Source: Deltaproteobacteria bacterium
GTDB taxonomy: Bacteria; Desulfobacterota; Syntrophobacteria; BM002
NCBI GenBank assembly: GCA_019309045.1
Contig: JAFDGZ010000048.1
Location: forward strand, 1 to 40,106
DNA: 40,106 bases
Reading direction: 5' to 3'
This document shows positions 34,174 through 40,106 of the stretch, piece by piece. The position numbers and the translations under genes were made by a program. Below the pieces are notes generated by a model. That model made no database searches and had not been told where the DNA came from. It saw only the letters and a list, made by a program, of their open reading frames with translations. Positions within the stretch are counted from its first letter, which is position 1; each line of letters starts with the position of its first letter.

Positions 34174-34581
34174 TCAATCTTGCCGTTCACACAATTCTAT
34201 GAGCACTCCGTGGGTTGACTTGGGGTGGAGGAAGGCTATCTTGGCACCGCCGGCGCCCACTCTCGGTTTCTCGTCGATGAGCCGTATTCCTTGCTTTTTC
34301 AATTCAGCCAGCGCTTCTTCCAAGTTTTCGACTCTGAAGGCAATGTGTTGAATGCCCTCTCCCCGTTTTTCCAGATATTTGGCAATGGGGCCGTCAGCAG
34401 CAGTGGATTCCAGCAACTCGACTTCGCTGTCACCCACGGGGAAAAAAGCGGTAGTCACTTTCTGTTCAACCACTGTCTCTGTGCCGGCAAAATTCAGTCC
34501 CAGAATGTCGTGAAAGAGTCTCTTGGCCTCGTCTATCTTGTTGACTGCGATTCCCAGGTGGTCGATTTTGACAATTTTCAT
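34174..34581 (-). CDS. mce: Methylmalonyl-CoA epimerase
   Basis: Interconverts (S)- and (R)-methylmalonyl-CoA, linking the carboxyltransferase with the mutase. The 135-residue vicinal-oxygen-chelate protein has KIDHLGIAV (metal His 8), VELLEST, GEGIQHIAFRV and GVLIELCE (metal Glu), all standard for the family. I chose ATG 34581 because GGAGG lies 9 nt upstream; the frame is open to 34674 but the extra part is not conserved-looking. Last gene of the leftward mutase operon, 160 bp after meaB. Confidence 0.95.
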   Translation of the reverse strand: MKIVKIDHLGIAVNKIDEAKRLFHDILGLNFAGTETVVEQKVTTAFFPVGDSEVELLESTAADGPIAKYLEKRGEGIQHIAFRVENLEEALAELKKQGIRLIDEKPRVGAGGAKIAFLHPKSTHGVLIELCERQD

Positions 34582-34740
34582 GTAAGGTTCCTCCATAGGC
34601 TTCTTCGAGATCAACGGTTTTTCTACCTGAGTACTTCGAGCCAGCTGGCGCCTGGCGCCAACCAGCAGGTGCACAGCTGGCTGCTGTGGCTGGAGGGAGC
34701 TACCTGGCCGCCATGGTTGCCGAAAATCTCAACCCATTGG

Positions 34741-35730
34741 TCAATGCTCTCCTGACGGGGGAAACAGGCTGTCCACTATTTCCTGGATGCTGCTGTACGG
34801 GTCCTTCTTGCGATTGACGATGTCGTCTACAAGAGTGTCAAAGCGACCATTGCCGAGCACTTTTTCTACCACGGCCCGCCCGAGCTCTTTCTGCAACAGA
34901 GCCAGGGTTTCCTGTCTGGTCCGCTCGCGCCGGGCTTTGCGCAACACGCCAGTCTTTTCTGCAAAGGCGCGATGTTCATCGATTGCTTCCACCAACTCGG
35001 CCACGCCTTCTGCTTCAACAGCAACCGTTTGCAAAACGGGCGGCTGCCAGGCCATGTTCTTGATGTGGCAGTCCTGCTCCACCCGGAGCTGCACCTCTGT
35101 CACCAGCTGCTCGGCCCCAGGGCGATCCGCTTTGTTCACCACGTAGAGGTCGGCAATTTCCATCACGCCAGCCTTCATACTCTGAATCACATCGCCAAGA
35201 CCCGGCGCCAGAACCACAAGGGTGGTGTCTGCTGTTTTGGCAATATCCACTTCATCCTGGCCAACGCCCACTGTCTCCACTATGATCCATTCCTTGCCAA
35301 AGGCATCCATGATCTTGACTGCATCGGCGGTAGTTCTGGCCAGCCCGCCAAGATGCCCTCGGGTGGCCATGGAGCGAATGAACACCCCTGGATCAGTGGC
35401 AGCTCGGTGCATGCGGAGGCGATCTCCCAGGAGAGCCCCTCCAGTAAAGGGACTGGAGGGATCTACCGCAATGATGCCCACAGTGTGCTGCCGCCGCCGC
35501 AGTTCCATAGCGATCTTGTCGCTCAGAGTGCTTTTGCCGGTTCCAGGGGAGCCGGTTATGCCAAGCACATAAGCCCTGCCCGTGTAGGGATAAATGGCGG
35601 CCAACAGTTCGAAGGCTTGCTGGTCTTCATTTTCAACCAGGGTTATCAGCCGGGACATTGCCCTTACCGACCCGGACAGCATTTCTCTTACCAGGTTCTG
35701 CTCAATCACCGTACAGCCCGCCAGACCCAA
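34741..35730 (-). CDS. meaB: Methylmalonyl-CoA mutase-associated GTPase MeaB
   Basis: G3E GTPase chaperone (329 residues) that gates adenosylcobalamin delivery to, and protects, methylmalonyl-CoA mutase. Walker A GSPGTGKST is at 60-68; switch region VDPSSPFTGGALLGDR (92-107), the D-rich IIVETVGVGQDE segment and base-specificity NKAD follow. The start is TTG 35730, 8 bp after the cobalamin subunit stop; GTG 35709 (VIEQNLVREML) is an alternative nearer to typical MeaB beginnings. Its place in the mutase operon confirms the partner. Confidence 0.95.
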   Translation of the reverse strand: MGLAGCTVIEQNLVREMLSGSVRAMSRLITLVENEDQQAFELLAAIYPYTGRAYVLGITGSPGTGKSTLSDKIAMELRRRQHTVGIIAVDPSSPFTGGALLGDRLRMHRAATDPGVFIRSMATRGHLGGLARTTADAVKIMDAFGKEWIIVETVGVGQDEVDIAKTADTTLVVLAPGLGDVIQSMKAGVMEIADLYVVNKADRPGAEQLVTEVQLRVEQDCHIKNMAWQPPVLQTVAVEAEGVAELVEAIDEHRAFAEKTGVLRKARRERTRQETLALLQKELGRAVVEKVLGNGRFDTLVDDIVNRKKDPYSSIQEIVDSLFPPSGEH

Positions 35731-35738
35731 GAAAAGGT

Positions 35739-36140
35739 TCAGTTTTCTTTGACATGATCCCGAATAAACTTAACAATCTCTTCGGTTCTCGTTCCCGGAC
35801 CAAAAATGGCGGCCACGCCTGCCTCTTTGAGCCCAGGAAGATCTTCTTCAGGAATAATGCCTCCGCCAATAACCAGGACGTCGTCCATGCCCTTTTGGCG
35901 GAGAAGCTGCACCACTTTCGGGAAAAAGTAATTGTGCACCCCACTGAGACTGCTGAGCCCCACAACATCTGCATCTTCCTGAAGTGCGGTCTCCACAATC
36001 ATTTCCGGCGTTTGCCGCAAGCCGGTGTAGACGACCTCCATGCCGGCTTCAGCAAGCACGCGCGCCAGAAGTTTAGCGCCCCTGTCATGGCCGTCTAGGC
36101 CCGGCTTGGCCATAATTACCTTTATCCTTTTTTCGGCCAT
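35739..36140 (-). CDS. Methylmalonyl-CoA mutase cobalamin-binding subunit
   Basis: A stand-alone 133-residue B12 domain corresponding to the C-terminal part of one-chain mutases. The base-off/His-on motif is [12 protein letters not shown] (D16, H18, G21), followed by [13 protein letters not shown] and [28 protein letters not shown]. It pairs with the 559-residue catalytic subunit encoded 74 bp upstream. I chose ATG 36140 with GGGAGGAGG upstream; the earlier in-frame ATG at 36167 lies before that site. Confidence 0.96.
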   Translation of the reverse strand: MAEKRIKVIMAKPGLDGHDRGAKLLARVLAEAGMEVVYTGLRQTPEMIVETALQEDADVVGLSSLSGVHNYFFPKVVQLLRQKGMDDVLVIGGGIIPEEDLPGLKEAGVAAIFGPGTRTEEIVKFIRDHVKEN

Positions 36141-36214
36141 AACCAGCCTCCTCCCTTGGCATTCCATCAGTAGTTTGCCACAAAAACCAGCAACAACTCT
36201 CGTGTTGTGCTTGC

Positions 36215-37894
36215 TCAGATATATTCTTTGGGGCGATATTCACCCCAGATACTTCTCCAAACGTCGCAGATTTCACCGATTGTTGCTCTGCTCTTCACCG
36301 CCTCGATTACGGCAGGCATGACATTCTCTTCAGTACGAGATACCTCTGCCAGATTGTCGAGGGCCCTGTTCACCGCAGACTGATCTCTTTCTGCCCTGAG
36401 TCTGGCAAGTTTTTCGCTCTCGATTTCACCCTGTCTGGGATCGACCTTCAACAGATTGGTCAGGGGCGGCTCTTCCATGGTGTACTTGTTGATTCCCACA
36501 TAGACGCGCTCACCGGATTCTATCTCTTTTTGAAAGCGGTAAGCACTGTCCTGAATTTCTCGTTGAATGTATCCTTCCTCAATGGCCTTGAGAGTTCCTC
36601 CCATGGCACCGATCTTGCCGATATAGTCATCGATTTCAGCCTCTATCCTGTCGGTGATTTTTTCCAGGTAATAACCGCCGGCCAGTGGGTCGATGGTGTC
36701 GGCTGCACCGCTCTCTTCCGCCACTATCTGCTGGGTTCTGAGCGCCACAGTCACTGCCTCTTCAGTGGGCAGGCAGAGAGCCTCGTCATAGGAATTGGTA
36801 TGCAGCGACTGGGCCCCGCCGTAGGCAGCAGCCAGGGTCTGCAAGGCGACGCGCACTATATTGTTGAGTGGTTGCTGCGCTGTGAGGGTTACCCCACCGG
36901 TCTGCACATGGTAGCGCATCATCATGGAGCGAGGATTACTGGCGCCAAATCGATCCCGCATCACCCTGGCCCAGTAGCGCCGCCCAGCCCGGAACTTGGC
37001 TACTTCTTCCAGCACATTGGTAAAGGCATTATAAAAGAAGGAGAGACGAGGCGCGAAGCTGTCTACTGCCAGACCCCGGTCTATGCAAGACTGCACATAG
37101 GTAATGCCATTGGCAATGGTAAAGGCCATTTCTTGCGCAGCGGTGGCGCCGGCTTCCCTGATATGGTAGCCGCTAATGCTTATGGTGTTCCACTTGGGCA
37201 CGTGCTTGAAGCAATACTTTATGAGGTCGACAGTCAAACGCATGGATGGCCCTGGTGGATAGATGTACTGGCCTCGACAGATGATTTCTTTGAGAATATC
37301 GTTCTGCACCGTGCCCCCTACCTTGTCGTAGGCGACTCCCTGTTCGTCGGCGAGTGCAAGATACATGGCAAGCAGAATTGTGGCAGGCGCATTGATGGTC
37401 ATGGAGGTGGTAACCTTCTCCAAGGGGATTTGGTCGAAGAGCACTCTCATGTCATCAAGGGAATCTATGGCCACGCCTACCTTGCCTACCTCTCCCATGG
37501 AGAGAGGGTGATCAGAGTCGTAGCCAGACTGGGTAGGCAGGTCGAAGGCCACACTCAAACCTGTTTGTCCCTGCTCCAGAAGATAGCGGTATCGAGCGTT
37601 AGTTTCCCTGGCAGTTCCGAAGCCAGCGTACTGCCGCATGGTCCAGAGACGACCGCGGTACATGGTGGGCTGTACGCCGCGTGTAAAAGGATATTCCCCG
37701 GGGAAACCCAGTTTGGCCTGGTAGTCCAAGTCAGCGATGTCAACCGGTGTATAGAGCCGGTCCACTTCCATACCTGAAATGGTGGTAAAAACGGCTTTCC
37801 GTTCGGGAAACTTGCTGCACACCTTTTGTACGGGACCACAATCCCACTTCTCCTTGGCCGCTTTGATGGCATTAATCTTTGCCTTGTCGAACAT
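36215..37894 (-). CDS. Methylmalonyl-CoA mutase large (catalytic) subunit
   Basis: Adenosylcobalamin-dependent mutase converting (R)-methylmalonyl-CoA to succinyl-CoA. The 559-residue protein holds only the TIM-barrel catalytic part. Y89 (TMRQYAGF), R207 ([10 protein letters not shown]) and H244 (SGYHIREAG) are present and, as I recall the Propionibacterium enzyme, correspond to its Y89, R207 and H244. Isobutyryl-CoA and hydroxyisobutyryl-CoA mutases replace the first two, so the methylmalonyl assignment is firm. R82 (CoA carboxylate contact) is also kept, while position 75 is Gln instead of Tyr. ATG 37894 follows GGAGG. First gene of a leftward operon with its B12 subunit, meaB and mce. No clear promoter in the 139-bp gap upstream. 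Confidence 0.96.
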   Translation of the reverse strand: MFDKAKINAIKAAKEKWDCGPVQKVCSKFPERKAVFTTISGMEVDRLYTPVDIADLDYQAKLGFPGEYPFTRGVQPTMYRGRLWTMRQYAGFGTARETNARYRYLLEQGQTGLSVAFDLPTQSGYDSDHPLSMGEVGKVGVAIDSLDDMRVLFDQIPLEKVTTSMTINAPATILLAMYLALADEQGVAYDKVGGTVQNDILKEIICRGQYIYPPGPSMRLTVDLIKYCFKHVPKWNTISISGYHIREAGATAAQEMAFTIANGITYVQSCIDRGLAVDSFAPRLSFFYNAFTNVLEEVAKFRAGRRYWARVMRDRFGASNPRSMMMRYHVQTGGVTLTAQQPLNNIVRVALQTLAAAYGGAQSLHTNSYDEALCLPTEEAVTVALRTQQIVAEESGAADTIDPLAGGYYLEKITDRIEAEIDDYIGKIGAMGGTLKAIEEGYIQREIQDSAYRFQKEIESGERVYVGINKYTMEEPPLTNLLKVDPRQGEIESEKLARLRAERDQSAVNRALDNLAEVSRTEENVMPAVIEAVKSRATIGEICDVWRSIWGEYRPKEYI

Positions 37895-38033
37895 AGAAAT
37901 CCTCCTGAGTTTTACTGTCTAGTTAAACTGTATTACTATGTCAGGCCGTGATTTTTACAGTATATGTATGTCCTCTACTGCAGGGCAGCTCTTGCAAAGA
38001 AAAGGAACACAATGGCAAGCTCTGGGTAGCCGC

Positions 38034-39086
38034 TTATACGTGAAAGCGGAAAAAAATTACGTCGCCATCTTTGACCTCGTACTCTTTGCCCTCCAGGCGA
38101 ACGCGTCCCTGTTTCTGGGCCTCGCTGTAACTGCCAGCGGCTTGCAGGTCAGTATAGGAGACGACCTCAGCGCGAATGAAGCCGCGCTCCATGTCTGAGT
38201 GAACCACTCCGGCAGCTTTGAGGGCTGCAGTACCTCGCTTTACTGTCCAGGCCCTAACTTCCTGTTCGTTGGCAGTGAAAAAAGATATCAGATTTAGGAG
38301 TTTGAAGGAGGCATGAATCAACCGCTCTCTGGCCAGGGATTCTACTCCCATTTCTATCATGAACTCCTCTGCCTCGTGCGCTGGCAGCTGGGCCAGCTCC
38401 ATTTCCAGTTTGCCAATGATCTCCTCTACCGGATCCTGCACCTTGTCTCTGACGTCAATCAACTCCAGGTGTTCCTGCTCTTCAGGCTGATTGAAAAGGA
38501 GCAGCAGGGGTTTCATGGACAGGAAGCTGTAGCCTCGGAGGAGGGGGTCGGCAAATGTGTCCGCTTGTCGGCGGAGCGGTACGTCTTTCTCCAGGAGCTC
38601 CTTGCAGGTCAGCAACAGCTGCACTTCTTGCGGATTCTCCTTTTTGCCCCTCTTTTTGTCATGGGCTATTCGGTCCAACCGCTTCTCTATGACAAGAAGA
38701 TCTGCCAGCATAAGTTCCAGATCCACCTTTTCAATGTCAGCATATGGCTCTGGGTCACCATGTAGAGGATGCGGGAAGTTACGCACTACGTGAACAAGGG
38801 CGTCCACTGGCCGAATGTGCGACAGAAAGGCATCACCCAGCTGCTGCTGGTCAGTTGAACCGGTCAAACCGGCCACATCCACGTACTCCACAGTGGCTTC
38901 GGTGACTTTCTTGGGGTGGTAGAGATCTGTCAGAAGCGACAGTCGGGGTTCAGGGACTTTAACCACCGCAAGGTTCGGGCCCTGCTGTCCGCCGGAGAAT
39001 TGCGCGACTTGAGCGCTGCTGCCGGTGAGGGCATTGAATACAGTTGTTTTACCGCTTCCGGGCAATCCTATTATTCCCAGGCGCAT
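38034..39086 (-). CDS. YchF/Obg-related GTPase with TGS domain
   Basis: A 350-residue TRAFAC GTPase close to YchF. G1 is GLPGSGKTTVFNALTG (7-22), where classical YchF has GLPNVGKST. G3 region is VEYVDVAGL; G4 is FNQPEE (NxxE type, characteristic of the ATP-preferring YchF branch). A charged coiled-coil insert (about 105-180, KRGKKENPQEV) follows. The C-terminal TGS domain ends VRLEGKEYEVKDGDVIFFRFHV, typical of YchF. A paralogue rather than canonical YchF is likely from the altered P-loop and shortened length. I chose ATG 39086; the open extension to 39134 precedes the conserved MRLGIIG beginning. Confidence 0.88.
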   Translation of the reverse strand: MRLGIIGLPGSGKTTVFNALTGSSAQVAQFSGGQQGPNLAVVKVPEPRLSLLTDLYHPKKVTEATVEYVDVAGLTGSTDQQQLGDAFLSHIRPVDALVHVVRNFPHPLHGDPEPYADIEKVDLELMLADLLVIEKRLDRIAHDKKRGKKENPQEVQLLLTCKELLEKDVPLRRQADTFADPLLRGYSFLSMKPLLLLFNQPEEQEHLELIDVRDKVQDPVEEIIGKLEMELAQLPAHEAEEFMIEMGVESLARERLIHASFKLLNLISFFTANEQEVRAWTVKRGTAALKAAGVVHSDMERGFIRAEVVSYTDLQAAGSYSEAQKQGRVRLEGKEYEVKDGDVIFFRFHV

Positions 39087-39270
39087 TTCGAGATCCTGGA
39101 CTGTTGCTGCCAAGCAGGCAGTACTATGGTCCACGTCACTGCCGCAGGTTGCTCGTACTATGTCGAAAGGTCATGGCATGCAAGCATTGACGTCATTTTA
39201 CTGGCCCAACAGCAGGGCAATGCTACAGCAGTCATATTACTCTTTGCGGCCAGCCATATTTGTGCTATGG

Positions 39271-39299
39271 ACTTTACAACAGCCCCTTCACAGTGTCAA
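39271..39299 (-). promoter_or_regulatory. Promoter of the YchF-like gene
   Basis: Minus-strand TTGACA (39294-39299), a 17-nt spacer and TAAAGT (39271-39276) predict a start near 39264 and a 178-nt leader. No riboswitch fold recognised in the leader. Confidence 0.5.
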
Positions 39300-39342
39300 T
39301 TAAATCGACCGCCGTGTGGTTGCACAGAAATAGGGAAAAGGC

Positions 39343-39693
39343 ATGGAACTTCAGGAAATGGTAGCTGCTGTCAAAAGGAGGCCCGACTTTGAGCAGGTGG
39401 GTATGATCGCCTGCCACAACGGCGTGGTCCGCGCCACCTCACTCCAAGGAAGGCTGGTAAAAGGATTGGAAATACAATTTGACAGAGATGCTTTGCAGAA
39501 AGTGCTGACCGAAATGAGGAAGCGGCCCGGCATCATTGAAGTCATGGCTCACCTTTTCGAAGGCTACCGTCGGGTGGGTGAGGATGTGATGCTGGTGGTG
39601 GTTGCCGGAGATATCCGGCAGCACGTCTTCCCTGTACTGCTGGAAACAGTGGAGCGAAGTCGAGGTGAGCCGCAAGAAGGAGTTTTTTGTTGA
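39343..39693 (+). CDS. MoaE-like protein (divergent molybdopterin synthase large subunit family), possible C-terminal frameshift
   Basis: The 116-residue protein contains GMIACHNGVVRATSLQGR, RPGIIEVMAHLFEGYRRVGEDVMLVVVAGDIRQHVFPVLLETVER, resembling the MoaE-like proteins of Desulfobacterota, in which the R-HR-G-GE and V-HR blocks are altered. MoaE makes molybdopterin by sulfur transfer from MoaD. After VER the listed frame ends RGEPQEGVFC. The +1 frame over the same bases reads EVSRKKEFFVD and stops at 39697, which looks like the expected Lys-rich MoaE tail. A one-base insertion near 39655-39661 is therefore possible, costing the catalytic-type Lys residues. No moaD nearby. ATG 39343 has no strong ribosome site. 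Confidence 0.6.
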   Translation: MELQEMVAAVKRRPDFEQVGMIACHNGVVRATSLQGRLVKGLEIQFDRDALQKVLTEMRKRPGIIEVMAHLFEGYRRVGEDVMLVVVAGDIRQHVFPVLLETVERSRGEPQEGVFC

Positions 39694-39770
39694 CTGAGCT
39701 GAAAAAGCTTGTGATTGACAGGGGTCGAAGATGGGTTGAGATCTGGTAACCTCACCGGGGGCGAGCTGGC

Positions 39771-40106
39771 ATGTACGTGGACGAATGTGACGGTTGCCCT
39801 GAACCTGGCGCCTGCTGCCGTTATTACCAGGATCTCCTGGTAGGGGTCTTGCTAACCGACGAAGAGAGCGGCCAGTTTCCAGAGGCTATCCACACACCTC
39901 TGGGAAGCTTTTTGCCTCTCAAATCTGGTGACAGCGGCGAATGCCTCTTTTTGGACGCCAACGGCCGCTGTGCTGTGCATCACAGCCGCAAACCTGAAGT
40001 ATGCCGGCGGTGGCACTGTTTTGCCGACTTTGACGAGGACGGACAACCCAGCCGTTTTCTTGAGGATCATCCTCATATCTTGCGCTGGGTATTGAAGAGA
40101 AAGCAA
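39771..40106 (+). CDS. YkgJ-type Cys-cluster protein (partial, runs off the right edge)
   Basis: From ATG 39771 the frame is open for 112 codons to the window end. Cys residues at 6, 9, 15, 16, 58, 67, 78 and 83 (ECDGCPEPGACCRYY, ECLFLDANGRC, PEVCRRWHC) match the CxCGxCC ... C-F ... C-V-x-RPxxCR pattern of the YkgJ/UPF0153 zinc- or iron-chelating family. The function is unknown. The leftward frame 39852-40106 on the other strand is its shadow. A GGGGGCGAG stretch precedes the start. Confidence 0.8.
   Translation, partial: MYVDECDGCPEPGACCRYYQDLLVGVLLTDEESGQFPEAIHTPLGSFLPLKSGDSGECLFLDANGRCAVHHSRKPEVCRRWHCFADFDEDGQPSRFLEDHPHILRWVLKRKQ

Noticed and set aside
36530-37777. Rightward open frame of 415 codons
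   Set aside because: It lies fully antisense to the methylmalonyl-CoA mutase large subunit, shows no family resemblance and is a codon-bias shadow.
36215-37894. Isobutyryl-CoA or 2-hydroxyisobutyryl-CoA mutase
   Set aside because: Tyr89 and Arg207, which mark methylmalonyl-CoA specificity, are both present, and epimerase and carboxyltransferase genes are adjacent.
1-40106. CRISPR array, insertion sequence, prophage or toxin-antitoxin locus
   Set aside because: No regularly spaced repeats, transposase, integrase, phage structural or toxin-antitoxin pairs were recognisable on either strand.

Overview
The window looks like a chromosomal segment of an anaerobic deltaproteobacterium (Desulfobacterota; gene content and order recall Syntrophobacter-like or sulfate-reducing lineages). 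I infer this from recognised protein families, without a database search. The markers are a complete methylmalonyl-CoA branch with a split mutase, an MttB/corrinoid methyltransferase locus, an ETF alpha subunit carrying a 2x[4Fe-4S] ferredoxin domain, and the order riboflavin genes-nusB-leuS-lptE. I see no phage genes, insertion sequences, CRISPR array or rRNA.

Left part (1-3.3 kb): the end of an MttB-family methyltransferase, its cognate corrinoid protein, and an ASKHA-fold hydantoinase/oxoprolinase-like protein that may service the corrinoid. A leftward two-tRNA operon (Gln-CTG, Glu-CTC) follows, with its own promoter and terminator.

Central rightward block (3.3-21.3 kb): DUF177-rpmF lead into fabH, then an acyl-CoA dehydrogenase with etfB-etfA, then fabG-fabF-rpiB-glyA-dCMP deaminase-nrdR-ribD-ribE, a promoter with a probable attenuator, and ribBA-ribH-nusB-leuS-lptE. 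plsX, fabD and acpP, which often sit in such fatty-acid clusters, are absent. An oxidoreductase/ETF module is present in the cluster.

21.4-32.5 kb is mixed and gene-poor: leftward rpsT, HU-PilZ and a two-TM protein, rightward murJ, a 700-bp structured non-coding region, a MucR-like regulator without zinc ligands, a broken gene (frameshift plus an in-frame TGA at a likely Cys position), a large fusion of a PlsC-type acyltransferase to an alpha/beta hydrolase, and a leftward ftsB-TPR-efp group.

Right part (32.5-40.1 kb): a carboxyltransferase (mmdA/pccB type) converges on a leftward operon of methylmalonyl-CoA mutase large subunit, cobalamin subunit, meaB and epimerase. Together they interconvert propionyl-CoA and succinyl-CoA. 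Then come a YchF-related GTPase, a MoaE-like protein with a possible terminal frameshift, and a truncated YkgJ-type Cys-cluster protein at the edge.

The points I rate highest are the acyltransferase-hydrolase fusion, the ribBA leader with three mutually complementary repeats and a U-tract, the structured region at 25.4-25.8 kb, and the broken Cys-rich gene.
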